Assembly (NCBI GenBank): GCA_964431365.1
Contig: CAYSJJ010000005.1
Coordinates: 1 to 64,000 of the forward strand
Reading direction: 5' to 3'
DNA from: Geomobilibacter sp964431365
GTDB lineage: Bacteria; Desulfobacterota; Desulfuromonadia; Geobacterales; DSM-12255
Length of the DNA stretch: 64,000 nt
Part shown: one piece after another, positions 1 through 8,261 of the stretch
Layout of the letters: the number at the start of each line of letters is the position of its first letter
Position numbering within the stretch: the first letter of the stretch is position 1
Position numbers and translations under genes: made by a program
The notes under the pieces: model-generated
Database searches by the model: none
The model's input: the letters and a program-made list of their open reading frames with translations, nothing else
What the model was told of the DNA's origin: nothing

Positions 1-75
1 TTGCAGGGGGGCGCATTCCGGAGAGAGGGGATCATTTTCATCGACATCGGCAGCCATGTCGCGGTATATCGTTAA
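1..75 (+). CDS. C-terminal fragment of a possible RelE/YafQ-family toxin (partial)
   Basis: An open frame enters from the left edge and ends at TAA 73-75, leaving 24 residues. Its tail reads REGIIFIDIGSHVAVYR. A closing strand of the form I-D-I-G-S/T-H followed by VYR is typical of the end of RelE/YafQ/HigB-type mRNA interferase toxins. Only this tail is visible, so the assignment rests on resemblance of a short motif. A 14-bp perfect palindrome (67-80) overlaps the stop codon. The N-terminal part and any antitoxin lie outside the window. Confidence 0.35.
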   Translation: MQGGAFRREGIIFIDIGSHVAVYR

Positions 76-137
76 CGATAACTTTGAGGGCAGGGCTTCG
101 GCGGCATGTAGCTTGTCCCGATAACCGGGAGACCACG

Positions 138-659
138 ATGAAAATACAGAAGGTAACGATCGAAAACCGACCGAAGGTCTATGCGCTGTTGCAGCGCGCC
201 TTTCCCGGCAGTGAGTACGAAGCCCGCCTGGTGCAGAAACTCCACGAGAACGGCCGGCCGATCCATGAGTGGGTCTGCATCCATACCAGCAAGGTCATCG
301 CCTACATCGCCTTTTCCAACGCCTATAACGCCAGCGCCATCTGCGGGCTGCACCTAGCCCCCATGGCCGTGGCCCCTGACTTCCAAAGGCAGGGGGTGGG
401 GACGGAACTGCTCAAATTCGCCCTGCGGCAGGAGGCGATCAAAAGCCAGCCCCTGTTTGTTCTGGGCGCACCCGGTTATTACAAAAAGTTCGGGTTCGAG
501 CCTTGCAGCCTGCCCGTCTGCCCGTTTGACAAAAACAATGCGCACTTCCTCAGCATGCGCAACAGCATGGACACCAGCTTCGTGGTGGGCTATGAACCTG
601 AGTTTACGCCCGTTGCCTCCGCGCCCGGCCCAAAGGATAAGAAGCGCCGGGCACGGTGA
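138..659 (+). CDS. GNAT family N-acetyltransferase
   Basis: A 173-residue protein of the Gcn5-related acetyltransferase fold, expected to move an acetyl group from acetyl-CoA to an amine. The acetyl-CoA loop is visible as QRQGVG at residues 83-88, after the strand LAPMAVAP. The aromatic GAPGYYKKFGFEP stretch near 109-121 is typical of the YhbS-like subgroup. The tail is basic and Pro/Lys/Arg-rich. I chose the ATG at 138 because GGGAGA lies just upstream; an in-frame ATG at 84 would add an unconserved-looking leader. The substrate cannot be read from sequence. Confidence 0.85.
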   Translation: MKIQKVTIENRPKVYALLQRAFPGSEYEARLVQKLHENGRPIHEWVCIHTSKVIAYIAFSNAYNASAICGLHLAPMAVAPDFQRQGVGTELLKFALRQEAIKSQPLFVLGAPGYYKKFGFEPCSLPVCPFDKNNAHFLSMRNSMDTSFVVGYEPEFTPVASAPGPKDKKRRAR

Positions 660-747
660 ATCCGTTCAGCGATCATCTCGGCGCCGCATTCCTGCCTGCC
701 ATATAACTGGCGATGAGGCACCGATAGGACGGGAGATGGTCCTGACC

Positions 748-930
748 TCAGAACTTCACGGCTCTGAGGCGTTTCAGGATTTCGTCGAGGAGTGCCTCTC
801 GCTCCTTGAGTTCCGCATGCCATTCCCTGTTGTCAGTGCCGACCCGCTCCGTGGCCAGGTCGGGGAGATACGATTCAAGTGAGCTGATCAGTGTTGTCAT
901 TTCCTTTGCACTTAGTTCGATGACCGCCAT
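748..930 (-). CDS. Small hypothetical protein, helical
   Basis: A 60-residue acidic protein starting MAVIELSAKEM and ending LLDEILKRLRAVKF. It should be mostly helical, with heptad-like leucines, and has no signal peptide or membrane segment. The start is set by an AAGGAG Shine-Dalgarno sequence about 8 bases upstream of the ATG at 930; an ATG seven codons earlier has no comparable site. It lies alone between the acetyltransferase and an SDR gene. I do not recognise a family. Confidence 0.6.
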   Translation of the reverse strand: MAVIELSAKEMTTLISSLESYLPDLATERVGTDNREWHAELKEREALLDEILKRLRAVKF

Positions 931-969
931 GACAGACGCTCCTTCCTGCACCCCTGCATAGTGATATCC

Positions 970-1569
970 CTAGACATAGTCGTTCACATCCAGCACCGCC
1001 CCTTTCATGGTGCCGGTGACGCTCGCCACGTAGGCCCGCGCGACCAGGGGGGCGGGCATCCCCTCTGCTGTCGTGCGTCCCATGGCCAGCAGGGTTTCCT
1101 GCACCCAGACCGGACTGACCACGTTCACCCGTACCCCGCGCTCCAGCTCCAGTTGCGCGGCGCGGACAAACCCCTCAAGAGCGGCGTTCACCATGCTGAC
1201 CGCACAACTCCCCGGCATCGGCTCCCTGGCGAGGACGCCGCTGGTGAGGGTGAACGAGCCGTTATCGTTGATATACCTCCGGCCGATCCTGACGAGGTTC
1301 ACCTGCCCCATCAGTTTGTTCCTGAAGCTGAACAGGAAGTCATCGTACTCCAGATCGTCCAGCGGGCCAAACCGGGCGCTCCCGGCGGCACAGACAACGG
1401 CATCGAATGACCCGGCTTCGCGAAACATCGCTTCCACACCCGCCGGATCGGAGATGTCGACCCGCAGCATCCCGCCGCTCCTGCTGGCGGTCACCACCTC
1501 GTTGTTCGCCAGCGCCCTCGCCACCTCCCGGCCGATCGTGCCGGTTCCGCCGATCAGAATAATACGCAT
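970..1569 (-). CDS. Atypical short-chain dehydrogenase/reductase, catalytic Tyr-Lys missing
   Basis: A 199-residue Rossmann protein. The N-terminal dinucleotide loop GGTGTIG is at residues 7-13, and a late S-G pair (S110) sits where SDR enzymes keep the catalytic serine. The usual Y-x3-K is absent: the aligned stretch reads SCAVSMVNAALEGF. A subgroup of small SDR-fold proteins (Lin1944-like) with NAD(P) loops but altered active sites shows this pattern. Cofactor binding is likely; dehydrogenase activity is doubtful. The start MRIILIGG at 1569 places the glycine loop at the expected distance from the N-terminus. Confidence 0.8.
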   Translation of the reverse strand: MRIILIGGTGTIGREVARALANNEVVTASRSGGMLRVDISDPAGVEAMFREAGSFDAVVCAAGSARFGPLDDLEYDDFLFSFRNKLMGQVNLVRIGRRYINDNGSFTLTSGVLAREPMPGSCAVSMVNAALEGFVRAAQLELERGVRVNVVSPVWVQETLLAMGRTTAEGMPAPLVARAYVASVTGTMKGAVLDVNDYV

Positions 1570-1827
1570 ATCGAGCCACCTCTTTCCCGTGTCGTCACGT
1601 ACATCCCGGGACGGCACGCAGCATTCCTTTTATTAATTTTACCGCTATTCGGATCTTCCGGAACGGCATCTTTTGCAGGGCTACTCGCCTGCCGGAAGGC
1701 AACCCGCTGGGGTTGACTTGTAGCCATTAGCCGCTACCCTTCCCCATGGACCGCAGAGAAAATCCGTCTGCAGTTTCGACGCTGGAACCACGGAGAACGC
1801 ATCACCGTTTCGAGGAGGTAGGCTGTC

Positions 1828-2790
1828 GTGAGAATAGTGGGTGCAGTAGTCATGCAGCTCCTGCTGGTGGCGTTCCTTGGGGGGTGTGCCTTCGTCAACG
1901 TCCCGCTCGTGCAGGCCCCAAAGCCACTGGATGAGCAACTGCTGGAAGGGGACGGAGCCGGTAAGATCCTGCTGCTCGATATCAGCGGCACCATCTCCGA
2001 ACAGGAACAGTCCGGTGGTCTGCTGGGGCGGTCGGCACCCTCCATGGTGTCGCTGATCCGCGAGTCGCTGCAGAAGGCGGAAAAAGACGACCGGATCGTC
2101 GGCCTGATCCTGCGCATCAACTCCCCGGGGGGGACGGTCACCGCCAGCGACATCATTCATCATGACATCGTCGGGTTCAAGAAACGCAAGCAGGTGCCGG
2201 TGCTGGCCTGCATCATGAGTGTGGGCGCCTCGGGCGGCTACTACATTGCGTCAGCGGCGGACGAGATCATCGCCCACCCCACGGCAATTACCGGCAGCAT
2301 CGGCGTGATCCTGATGAAGTTCAACGTGGCAGGGCTGATGGGGAAGGTCGGCGTTGAGGAGCAGACCGTCAAATCGGGTGACAAGAAGGACATCCTCTCC
2401 CCCTTCCGCAGGGCGACCCCGGAGGAGGTCAAGCTGGGGCAGGAGATCATCGATCAGCTGTATGCACGGTTCCTGGACGTAGTCATGGCACGCCCCGGCA
2501 ACAGGCTGTCGCGGGACGAACTGCGCCGGCTGGCCGACGGCCGCATCTATACGGCCGGACAGGCCCTGGACGGAAAGCTGATCGACCGGATCGGCTACCT
2601 GGACGACGTCATCGCCTCGGTCAGGAAGCAGGCCGGGGACGACACCGCCCGTGTGGTGAGCTACTACCGTCCCGGCGCGTACAAGGGGAGCATCTATGCC
2701 GATGCCGGCGAGAAGGGTGGCGCACTGGAGATGTTCACCGGGATGGACCCCTTCAGTGCCGGGAGTTTCATGTACCTGTGGCGGCCGTAA
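1828..2790 (+). CDS. sppA: SppA-type signal peptide peptidase (S49), predicted lipoprotein
   Basis: A 320-residue S49 serine protease of the short (SppA36K) type, which degrades cleaved signal peptides at the cytoplasmic membrane. The nucleophile is Ser135 in the motif SVGASGGYYIASAAD, and the general base is most likely Lys187 in KSGDKKDILSP. The spacing of 52 residues equals that between Ser147 and Lys199 of the Bacillus enzyme. The N-terminus is a signal peptide ending LGGC, so Cys20 may be lipidated. The start is GTG at 1828, with GAGGAGGT 9 bases upstream. Confidence 0.92.
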   Translation: MRIVGAVVMQLLLVAFLGGCAFVNVPLVQAPKPLDEQLLEGDGAGKILLLDISGTISEQEQSGGLLGRSAPSMVSLIRESLQKAEKDDRIVGLILRINSPGGTVTASDIIHHDIVGFKKRKQVPVLACIMSVGASGGYYIASAADEIIAHPTAITGSIGVILMKFNVAGLMGKVGVEEQTVKSGDKKDILSPFRRATPEEVKLGQEIIDQLYARFLDVVMARPGNRLSRDELRRLADGRIYTAGQALDGKLIDRIGYLDDVIASVRKQAGDDTARVVSYYRPGAYKGSIYADAGEKGGALEMFTGMDPFSAGSFMYLWRP

Positions 2791-2897
2791 ACAGGGGGAC
2801 CGCAGGGGGGTAGGGCGGAATTTCGGTAGGTGGATAGCGGGCAGGCTACGTTGGGAAAGGTAGCCTGCCTGTTTTGCGCCTGGTACAAAAAATTATG

Positions 2898-2926
2898 GGA
2901 ACCTTTTGGTCTCCGGAAGCATCTAC
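2898..2926 (+). promoter_or_regulatory. Possible ECF-type promoter
   Basis: GGAACC at 2898-2903 is followed about 18 bases later by TCTA (2922-2925). This resembles the GGAACT/TCTGA layout of extracytoplasmic-function promoters, and it stands just upstream of an ECF sigma gene. ECF genes often autoregulate. Assignment is by motif only. Confidence 0.4.
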
Positions 2927-2957
2927 AAGGTAAGAGCAGGACGAATGGGGGAGCGAA

Positions 2958-3659
2958 ATGATGATTTCGATTGACAACCGGCACGGGGCGGCAGGCATGG
3001 CATCGGACAGCGAGATTGTCCAGCGCGTCCTCGATGGCGACAGGGCGAGTTTCGAGCTGATCATGCGCCGATATAACCGCCGTCTCTACCGGATTGCCCG
3101 TTCGGTACTCCATAATGAAGCCGATGCGGAAGATGTGGTCCAGGATGCCTACCTCCGGGCCTATGAACATCTGCCCGGATTTGAGGGCAAAGGGCTCTTT
3201 TCGGCCTGGCTGGCAAAGATTGCCCTCAATGAGGCGTTGGGGCGCCTGCGAGGCGCGGAGGGCAGCAGGAGCCAGATCTCATTCGATGATCCCGAGGAGA
3301 GTGAGGAGGCGAATTACATGGCCACGATGATTTCCACGCTCCCCAGCCCGGAGCAGAACGCCGTGCGGGGGGAAGTGCGTCACCTGCTTGAAGCGGCCAT
3401 TGATGCACTCCCCGATGCCTACCGCATGGCCTTCATCCTCTGCGGTGTCGAGGAGATGTCCGTTGCGGAAACCGCCGAGTGTCTCGATGTGGAGCCGGCC
3501 ACGGTCAAAACCCGTTACCACCGGGCCCGGAACATCCTCAGGGAGCAACTGTCCGGTCTGGTGGACTCCTCTGCCGGCGAGGCGTTTTCATTCGACGGTG
3601 CACGTTGCGACCGGATCGTCTCAGGGGTCTTCCTGAAGCTGGAACGCCGCAAGGCGTAA
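2958..3659 (+). CDS. RNA polymerase ECF sigma factor
   Basis: A 233-residue sigma-70 family factor with only regions 2 and 4. Region 2 spans about residues 32-100, with the core-binding DAEDVVQDAYLRAYEHL stretch at 57-73 and the -10 recognition helix around FSAWLAKIAL (81-90). Region 4 follows a linker and ends in a helix-turn-helix with AETAECLDVEPATVKTRYHR. The gene is followed 49 bases later by an exported protein, and no recognisable anti-sigma factor is adjacent. A possible ECF-type promoter precedes it, suggesting autoregulation. Confidence 0.9.
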   Translation: MMISIDNRHGAAGMASDSEIVQRVLDGDRASFELIMRRYNRRLYRIARSVLHNEADAEDVVQDAYLRAYEHLPGFEGKGLFSAWLAKIALNEALGRLRGAEGSRSQISFDDPEESEEANYMATMISTLPSPEQNAVRGEVRHLLEAAIDALPDAYRMAFILCGVEEMSVAETAECLDVEPATVKTRYHRARNILREQLSGLVDSSAGEAFSFDGARCDRIVSGVFLKLERRKA

Positions 3660-3708
3660 CATCTGCCGGCCCGCGCCGGTGCCGGCATGCAAACGAAAGG
3701 AGAGTATC

Positions 3709-4353
3709 ATGCTACGGCATATAGTGAAAATAATGGTGCTGATCTCTGCGCTGCTTTTCATGGCTGCCTCGCCTTCTCTGGCCCATGACATGCAAATGAT
3801 GACGCAGGAATCGGCAAAGTCGGTCGAACTGCGGGAAGCGCTCCGTGACCTGTGGGTCGGTCACGTTTTCTGGGTCCGCAACGTTGCCCTGGCCACGCGG
3901 ATGGGGGATACGGGGGCCGCAAAGGTCGCCGAGGAGAATGTCGTCAAGAACGCCCGGGCAATCGCCGATGCAATCATCCCCGTGTATGGCAAGCCGGCGG
4001 CGGATAAGCTCTTCGGGCTCCTGGCCGGACACTACGGGGCCGTTAAAGAGTACATGGTCGCAGCCTATGCGGCTGACAAGGGAGGCAAGAATGCAGCGGT
4101 TGACAAGATCAAGGCGAATGCCACCGAGATCGCCGGTTTCCTGAGCTCAGCAAACCCGAACCTGCCCAAGGAGACCCTCGTCTCGCTGCTGTTTGCCCAC
4201 GGTGGGCACCATATGGCGCAGATCGAAGCCTTCGCTGCGAAGGATTATGCAGCCGAGGCCCAGGTCTGGTCGGCAATGAACGAACACATGCTGATGATCG
4301 CCGATGCTCTCGGAAGGGGGATTGTAAAACAATTTCCGGCGAAATTTCCGTAA
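3709..4353 (+). CDS. Exported helical protein of unknown function
   Basis: 214 residues with a clear Sec signal peptide (hydrophobic core ISALLFMAAS, cleavage near SLA-HD). The mature part is Ala/Lys-rich and predicted helical. It has several histidines in exposed motifs (VGHVFWVRN, GHYGA, FAHGGHHMAQ), which could suit metal or haem binding, but no catalytic motif is recognised. The start at 3709 follows AAAGGAG. It lies directly behind the ECF sigma gene and before a strong terminator, so the two genes probably form one envelope-linked unit. Confidence 0.75.
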   Translation: MLRHIVKIMVLISALLFMAASPSLAHDMQMMTQESAKSVELREALRDLWVGHVFWVRNVALATRMGDTGAAKVAEENVVKNARAIADAIIPVYGKPAADKLFGLLAGHYGAVKEYMVAAYAADKGGKNAAVDKIKANATEIAGFLSSANPNLPKETLVSLLFAHGGHHMAQIEAFAAKDYAAEAQVWSAMNEHMLMIADALGRGIVKQFPAKFP

Positions 4354-4380
4354 CGCGTCCATACGCATATTCTCTTTTTC

Positions 4381-4415
4381 AGCGGACGTCGCAGCGTGAC
4401 GTCCGCTGTTTTTTT
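4381..4415 (+). terminator. Intrinsic terminator
   Basis: A perfect 10-bp stem (4381-4390 with 4398-4407) with a 7-base loop, followed by a run of seven T. It ends the sigma factor/exported protein unit. Confidence 0.9.
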
Positions 4416-4504
4416 GCGCAGCCCTGCACGCCACCAGCAAGCGGAAATCATTCCATGGCCGAAAATGGCGAGACAGCGCCGTTGAGAGCTAGTAAGCTAG
4501 TATC

Positions 4505-6007
4505 ATGAACAGAGATGGCGACAGATGGTATCGTGCCGTGCTCGCCCGCGATGGACGATTCGACGGCCTTTTTTTCACCGGCGTCGTTAGCACCGGTGTC
4601 TACTGCCGGCCCGTCTGTCCGGCGAAAACGCCGCTCAAACGAAATTGCCGGTTCTTCCGTACAGCGGCCGCAGCCGAAGCGGCGGGCTTCCGCCCGTGCC
4701 TGCGCTGTCGGCCGGAGCTTTCGCCCGCTGCTCCCGACGGCAATCCCGACAGTACCGTGCAGCGTGGCGTTGCCCTCATGCAGTCGGGCGATTTCAGCTA
4801 TGAGAAAATCGGCGACATCGCAGCAGAACTCGGCCTGAGCGAACGACAGTTGCGCCGGCTCTTCCTGCAGGAGTACGGCCTCCCCCCCGTAGCGTTCGCG
4901 CAGACCCAGCGGCTCCTGTTCGCGAAGCGTCTGCTGCAGGAGACCTCGCTGTCGATGGCGGACGTTGCGTTCAGTGCCGGCTTCGGCAGCCTGCGCAGAT
5001 TCAATACCCTCTTCCGTGCCCGCTACGGGCTGGTGCCCAGTGACGTGCGTCGCGCCCGCGTTTCGCCCCCCGTGGCGGAAGCCATCACGCTTCGTCTCGC
5101 CTACCGCCCCCCCTTTGCCTGGCAGCGTCTGCTCGACTTCCTGGCCCTGCGGGCCATTGACGGGGTAGAGGCCGTATCCGGCAACGCCTATTACCGCAGT
5201 GTCGACATCGACGGCCATCGGGGCTGGCTGAAGGTGGAACCGCTGGCCGGCACCGACAGCCTGCTGGTGACGCTGCCGACAACCCTCACGCCGGTGCTGA
5301 TGAGTGTTCTCGCCAGGCTCCGCCGTCTGTTCGATCTGGATGCGAATCCGCTGGTTATTGCCGAACAGCTGTCCATTGATCCGCGCCTGGCGCCACTCAT
5401 CTCCGCGCAGCCGGGTCTGCGGGTGCCGGGGGCGTGGGACGGCTTCGAACTCGCCGTGCGCGCCGTGCTGGGCCAGCAGGTAAGCGTGCGCGGCGCCAGC
5501 ACGCTGGCGGCCCGGCTCAGCCGGACGTTCGGCGAGCAGACGCTGACGCCCTATGAGGCGATCTGCCGCTTCACGCCCGGGGCAAAGGCGCTTAGCGCAG
5601 CTACGCCGGAACAGATAGCGAAGATCGGTCTGCCGCTGAAGCGGGCGACGACGCTGCACGCAGTCGCCCTGGCCGTTGCCGCCGGGGAGCTCAGGCTCCG
5701 TGCCGGCGCGGATGCCGTGGCGACGATGGAAAAATTGCGGTCGATAGGCGGTATCGGTGACTGGACGGCCCAGTACATCGTGATGCGGGCTTTGCGCTGG
5801 CCCGATGCCTTTCCGGCGGGGGACCTCGGCCTGCGCAAGGCGCTCGGTGACCAAGGGCCGATGGGGGAAGGGGAACTGCTCCGGTTGGCGGAAACGTGGC
5901 GGCCGTGGCGGGCGTATGCGGCGGTCTATCTCTGGTCCGCGCTTTCCGCTAAGGGAACTGACGGGCGAGTGCAGGAGAACCTTGCTGGACAGGGAGAAAC
6001 AGGATGA
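4505..6007 (+). CDS. Ada-AlkA fusion: methyl-sensing regulator plus 3-methyladenine DNA glycosylase
   Basis: A 500-residue fusion. The N-terminal Ada zinc domain has Cys34, Cys38, Cys65 and Cys68, spaced exactly as Cys38/42/69/72 of E. coli Ada; the first is the phosphotriester methyl acceptor. An AraC-type helix-turn-helix pair follows (about 85-185). An AlkA N-domain and a HhH-GPD glycosylase domain complete the protein, with LRSIGGIGDWTAQYI as the hairpin and Asp440 in FPAGDLGLRK as the catalytic acid. It would sense methylated DNA, activate transcription and excise alkylated bases. Its end overlaps the start of ogt, so the two are translationally coupled. Confidence 0.93.
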   Translation: MNRDGDRWYRAVLARDGRFDGLFFTGVVSTGVYCRPVCPAKTPLKRNCRFFRTAAAAEAAGFRPCLRCRPELSPAAPDGNPDSTVQRGVALMQSGDFSYEKIGDIAAELGLSERQLRRLFLQEYGLPPVAFAQTQRLLFAKRLLQETSLSMADVAFSAGFGSLRRFNTLFRARYGLVPSDVRRARVSPPVAEAITLRLAYRPPFAWQRLLDFLALRAIDGVEAVSGNAYYRSVDIDGHRGWLKVEPLAGTDSLLVTLPTTLTPVLMSVLARLRRLFDLDANPLVIAEQLSIDPRLAPLISAQPGLRVPGAWDGFELAVRAVLGQQVSVRGASTLAARLSRTFGEQTLTPYEAICRFTPGAKALSAATPEQIAKIGLPLKRATTLHAVALAVAAGELRLRAGADAVATMEKLRSIGGIGDWTAQYIVMRALRWPDAFPAGDLGLRKALGDQGPMGEGELLRLAETWRPWRAYAAVYLWSALSAKGTDGRVQENLAGQGETG

Positions 6008-6543
6008 AAGAACTTCTCGTGGACTACATTCCATCCCCCATCGGGGAAATAGTCATCGTCGTTGACGGCGACCGGCTCTGCTCGCTGGATTTTGCCGACT
6101 ACAGCGAGCGGATGATGCGGCTGCTCGCGCGCCGTTACGCTGACGTGCAGCTGACGCGGGTCGAGAACCCGCACGGATTCAGCACGTTGATCCAACGATA
6201 TTTTGCCGGCGAGTACGGGAGCCTCACCACGATTCCGGTGCAGACCGGAGGGACGCCGTTTCAGCGACAGGTCTGGAGCGCACTGCGTGACATCCCGGTG
6301 GGAGAGACGGTGACGTACGCCCAGCTTGCCGCCAGGATCGGCAAACCAAAAGCGGCCCGCGCCGTGGGTATGGCGAATTCGCTCAATCCGGTCGCCATAG
6401 TGCTCCCCTGTCATCGCGTCGTCGGCTGCAACGCGGTACTCAGCGGGTATGCGGGGGGAGTTGAGCGCAAGCGGTGGCTGCTCGGGCATGAACATGCCTG
6501 GCGGGAAGGAACGACGCGCTCCCCTGCTGACCGGCGACGGTGA
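6004..6543 (+). CDS. ogt: Methylated-DNA-protein cysteine methyltransferase
   Basis: 179 residues. This suicide enzyme transfers the methyl group from O6-methylguanine to its own cysteine, Cys136 in the signature VLPCHRVVG. The preceding FQRQVWSALRDIPVGETVTYAQLA stretch is the DNA-binding helix-turn-helix region. The ATG lies inside the last codons of the Ada-AlkA gene (ATGA overlap), giving one alkylation-repair operon. The C-terminal 15 residues are charged and probably unstructured. Confidence 0.93.
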   Translation: MKELLVDYIPSPIGEIVIVVDGDRLCSLDFADYSERMMRLLARRYADVQLTRVENPHGFSTLIQRYFAGEYGSLTTIPVQTGGTPFQRQVWSALRDIPVGETVTYAQLAARIGKPKAARAVGMANSLNPVAIVLPCHRVVGCNAVLSGYAGGVERKRWLLGHEHAWREGTTRSPADRRR

Positions 6544-6555
6544 TCCGCTCCCCTG

Positions 6556-6855
6556 CTACGGGAGCTTGGCAGCCAGCACGTCGACCTTTTCGATGAAGGG
6601 GGGCTCCGCGAGGAGCTCGGCTGCCTTCGCCATGAGCGCTGCAGCCACGCGTCCCGTCAGGTGCGCCTGACGCCCTGCGTCATCGGGAAAGGCGTCGAAG
6701 ATGCCGAACGTCGATGGGCCGAGTCGGATGCCGAACCAGGCCGTCGTAGCCGGCTCCTCCAGGACTAGCGGAAGCCCGTCCAGGAGAAAGCGTTCCACTT
6801 CCGCCTCTTTTCCCGGCTTCGCTTCGAGCCGAACGAATAATGCGACCGTTACCAT
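6556..6855 (-). CDS. Antibiotic biosynthesis monooxygenase (ABM) domain protein
   Basis: A 99-residue dimeric alpha+beta barrel protein of the ABM/YgiN-like family. It begins with the typical strand VTVALFVRLEAKPGKEAEVERFL and carries the ARLGPSTF/IFDAFPDDAGRQAHL pattern. Members act as small quinol monooxygenases or haem-degrading enzymes, and many are uncharacterised. It lies 18 bases behind the VOC gene on the same strand, suggesting co-transcription. The precise substrate is unknown. Confidence 0.8.
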   Translation of the reverse strand: MVTVALFVRLEAKPGKEAEVERFLLDGLPLVLEEPATTAWFGIRLGPSTFGIFDAFPDDAGRQAHLTGRVAAALMAKAAELLAEPPFIEKVDVLAAKLP

Positions 6856-6873
6856 GATCTGCCTCCTCCCCGA

Positions 6874-7245
6874 TCACGTTGCGGGACGATACTCCGGGTT
6901 CATCTGCCACAACGCCAGGGTTGCCCCTGTCGGGTCGGTGATGACGCTGAACCAGCCAATGCCGGGAATCTCGGTGACTTCCTTGCAGATCGTCGCCCCG
7001 AGGGTCCGGGCCTTTTCGGTGGCAGCGGCCGCATCGTCCACCAGGACGTAGGCGATCCAGTAGGAGGGCGAATCGGGCTCGGCGGTTTTCATCATGCCGC
7101 CGCCGGTCCCTTCCCCCACCTTGATCAGGGTGTAGTCCATCCCCGGAATTTCTTCCAGCTGCCAATCGAACAGCCCGGTATAAAATGCCTTGGCCCTGGC
7201 CACGTCGGTGGTCATCAGTTCCACGTGCACGAACGGATTTGCCAT
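6874..7245 (-). CDS. VOC (glyoxalase-fold) family protein
   Basis: 123 residues with two beta-alpha-beta-beta-beta modules of the vicinal oxygen chelate fold. Module one opens with NPFVHVELMTTDVARAKAFY, and module two contains YVLVDDAAAATEKARTLGA and ends ITDPTGATLALWQ. Proteins of this kind are annotated as glyoxalase/dioxygenase-like and their substrates are mostly unknown. The start at 7245 follows AAAGGAGAG. A second VOC gene with the same module order lies at 8262-8642. Confidence 0.85.
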   Translation of the reverse strand: MANPFVHVELMTTDVARAKAFYTGLFDWQLEEIPGMDYTLIKVGEGTGGGMMKTAEPDSPSYWIAYVLVDDAAAATEKARTLGATICKEVTEIPGIGWFSVITDPTGATLALWQMNPEYRPAT

Positions 7246-7505
7246 GACGAGCTCTCCTTTCAACTCCAATGGTGTTTCTTGCCTTAATTATACGTCGGTA
7301 TGGGGGGTGGCGTAACCTGGGGCAAGAAAATCTGCGGGGTCAGCTCGTTCATAACTTCCCGGGCTTCGGCAGAATTCCCGGAATACGGCGGTGGCCGTTA
7401 CTGACTCCCCTTTACTACGAAACCATATGGCGTTACAGTTTAGCCGGCCATCGCACGAAAACTGACGGCCCTGACGTACAACATCACCTATTAGGAGATC
7501 AAACC

Positions 7506-7721
7506 GTGGAACTTGACCTGCACCAACTGCGCAACCTGATCAGCAAACGAAGGGATGAGATCGAACAGGGCGTTGCCGGGACCGGCTATCTGGCAAAGAC
7601 CGTCATCGGCGTCGGCACCTTTTTGCTGGATAATGAAGGGAACATCGACCTGCTCTCCTCCAAACAGCTGGCCACCTTTGAAAAGTTCCTGAAGCCACTT
7701 CTGGAGCGGCCTTCCCGGTAA
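7506..7721 (+). CDS. Small hypothetical protein
   Basis: 71 residues starting VELDLHQLRNLISKR at a GTG, preceded by TAGGAG. It is soluble, with a helical N-terminus and a KTVIGVGTFLLDNEGNIDLLSS middle. The open frame extends upstream to 7269, but that part lacks a ribosome site and reads like noncoding sequence. It precedes the DUF167 gene by 66 bases and is probably in the same transcript. No family recognised. Confidence 0.65.
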   Translation: MELDLHQLRNLISKRRDEIEQGVAGTGYLAKTVIGVGTFLLDNEGNIDLLSSKQLATFEKFLKPLLERPSR

Positions 7722-7787
7722 TTGACCGTGGATGGCGGATTGGGGGGCTGGTCCCTCTACCGGTATTCCCGGACTTTCGGAGGAGCA

Positions 7788-8087
7788 ATGAAGCAGTCGT
7801 TTTATGCATGGGAGGGGGATACCCTCGTGCTCAATATCCTCGGCACTCCCAATGCCAAGCGGGACGCCATTGGCAAGGTGAAGGGGCATCAGCTCTGTGT
7901 CAGCGTGACGGCTGTCCCCCGTGCAGGGCGGGCAACCGACCACATGGTGCGATTTCTGGCAGCAGAATTCGGCGTCTCGGTCAGCGACATTCAGGTGGTG
8001 TTCGGCCGCATGAATGTGAATAAACAGCTGCGGATCAAGGCGCCCCAGCGCCTGCCGTCGGTCATCGGGCAGCAGGGATTGTTCTGA
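7788..8087 (+). CDS. DUF167 (YggU-like) family protein
   Basis: 99 residues. The DUF167 signature is clear: TPNAKRDAIG near residues 20-29, a middle strand HQLCVSVTAVPRAGRA, and FGRMNVNKQLRI near the end. The family is widespread and structurally characterised, but its molecular role is unknown. The start ATG at 7788 is preceded by GGAGGAGCA. A palindromic hairpin follows 36 bases downstream. Confidence 0.85.
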   Translation: MKQSFYAWEGDTLVLNILGTPNAKRDAIGKVKGHQLCVSVTAVPRAGRATDHMVRFLAAEFGVSVSDIQVVFGRMNVNKQLRIKAPQRLPSVIGQQGLF

Positions 8088-8122
8088 CTCCCGGACAGCC
8101 GGGAACAGCACACGTACTGCAT

Positions 8123-8144
8123 AAGGCGGCCGATCGGCCGCCTT
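8123..8144 (+). terminator. Palindromic hairpin, terminator-like
   Basis: A perfect 22-bp palindrome with the core GGCGGCCGATCGGCCGCC. No long T run follows on the plus strand (TTTGCC), so termination would be weak. It shares its core with several other hairpins in the window. Confidence 0.55.
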
Positions 8145-8261
8145 TGCCGTCTCCGGCAAGGAACTCTCCCTGTAAGTCTGAGAAATTGCACATGCAGAGT
8201 GGCGGATTAAAATGTGGGTATGCAGCAGTGCTGCCAACAAAGGTGAAAGGGGATAGGGAGC

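Noticed and set aside
67..80. A 14-bp perfect palindrome at the left edge
   Set aside because: It overlaps the stop codon of a partial gene, and with nothing upstream visible I cannot assign a role.
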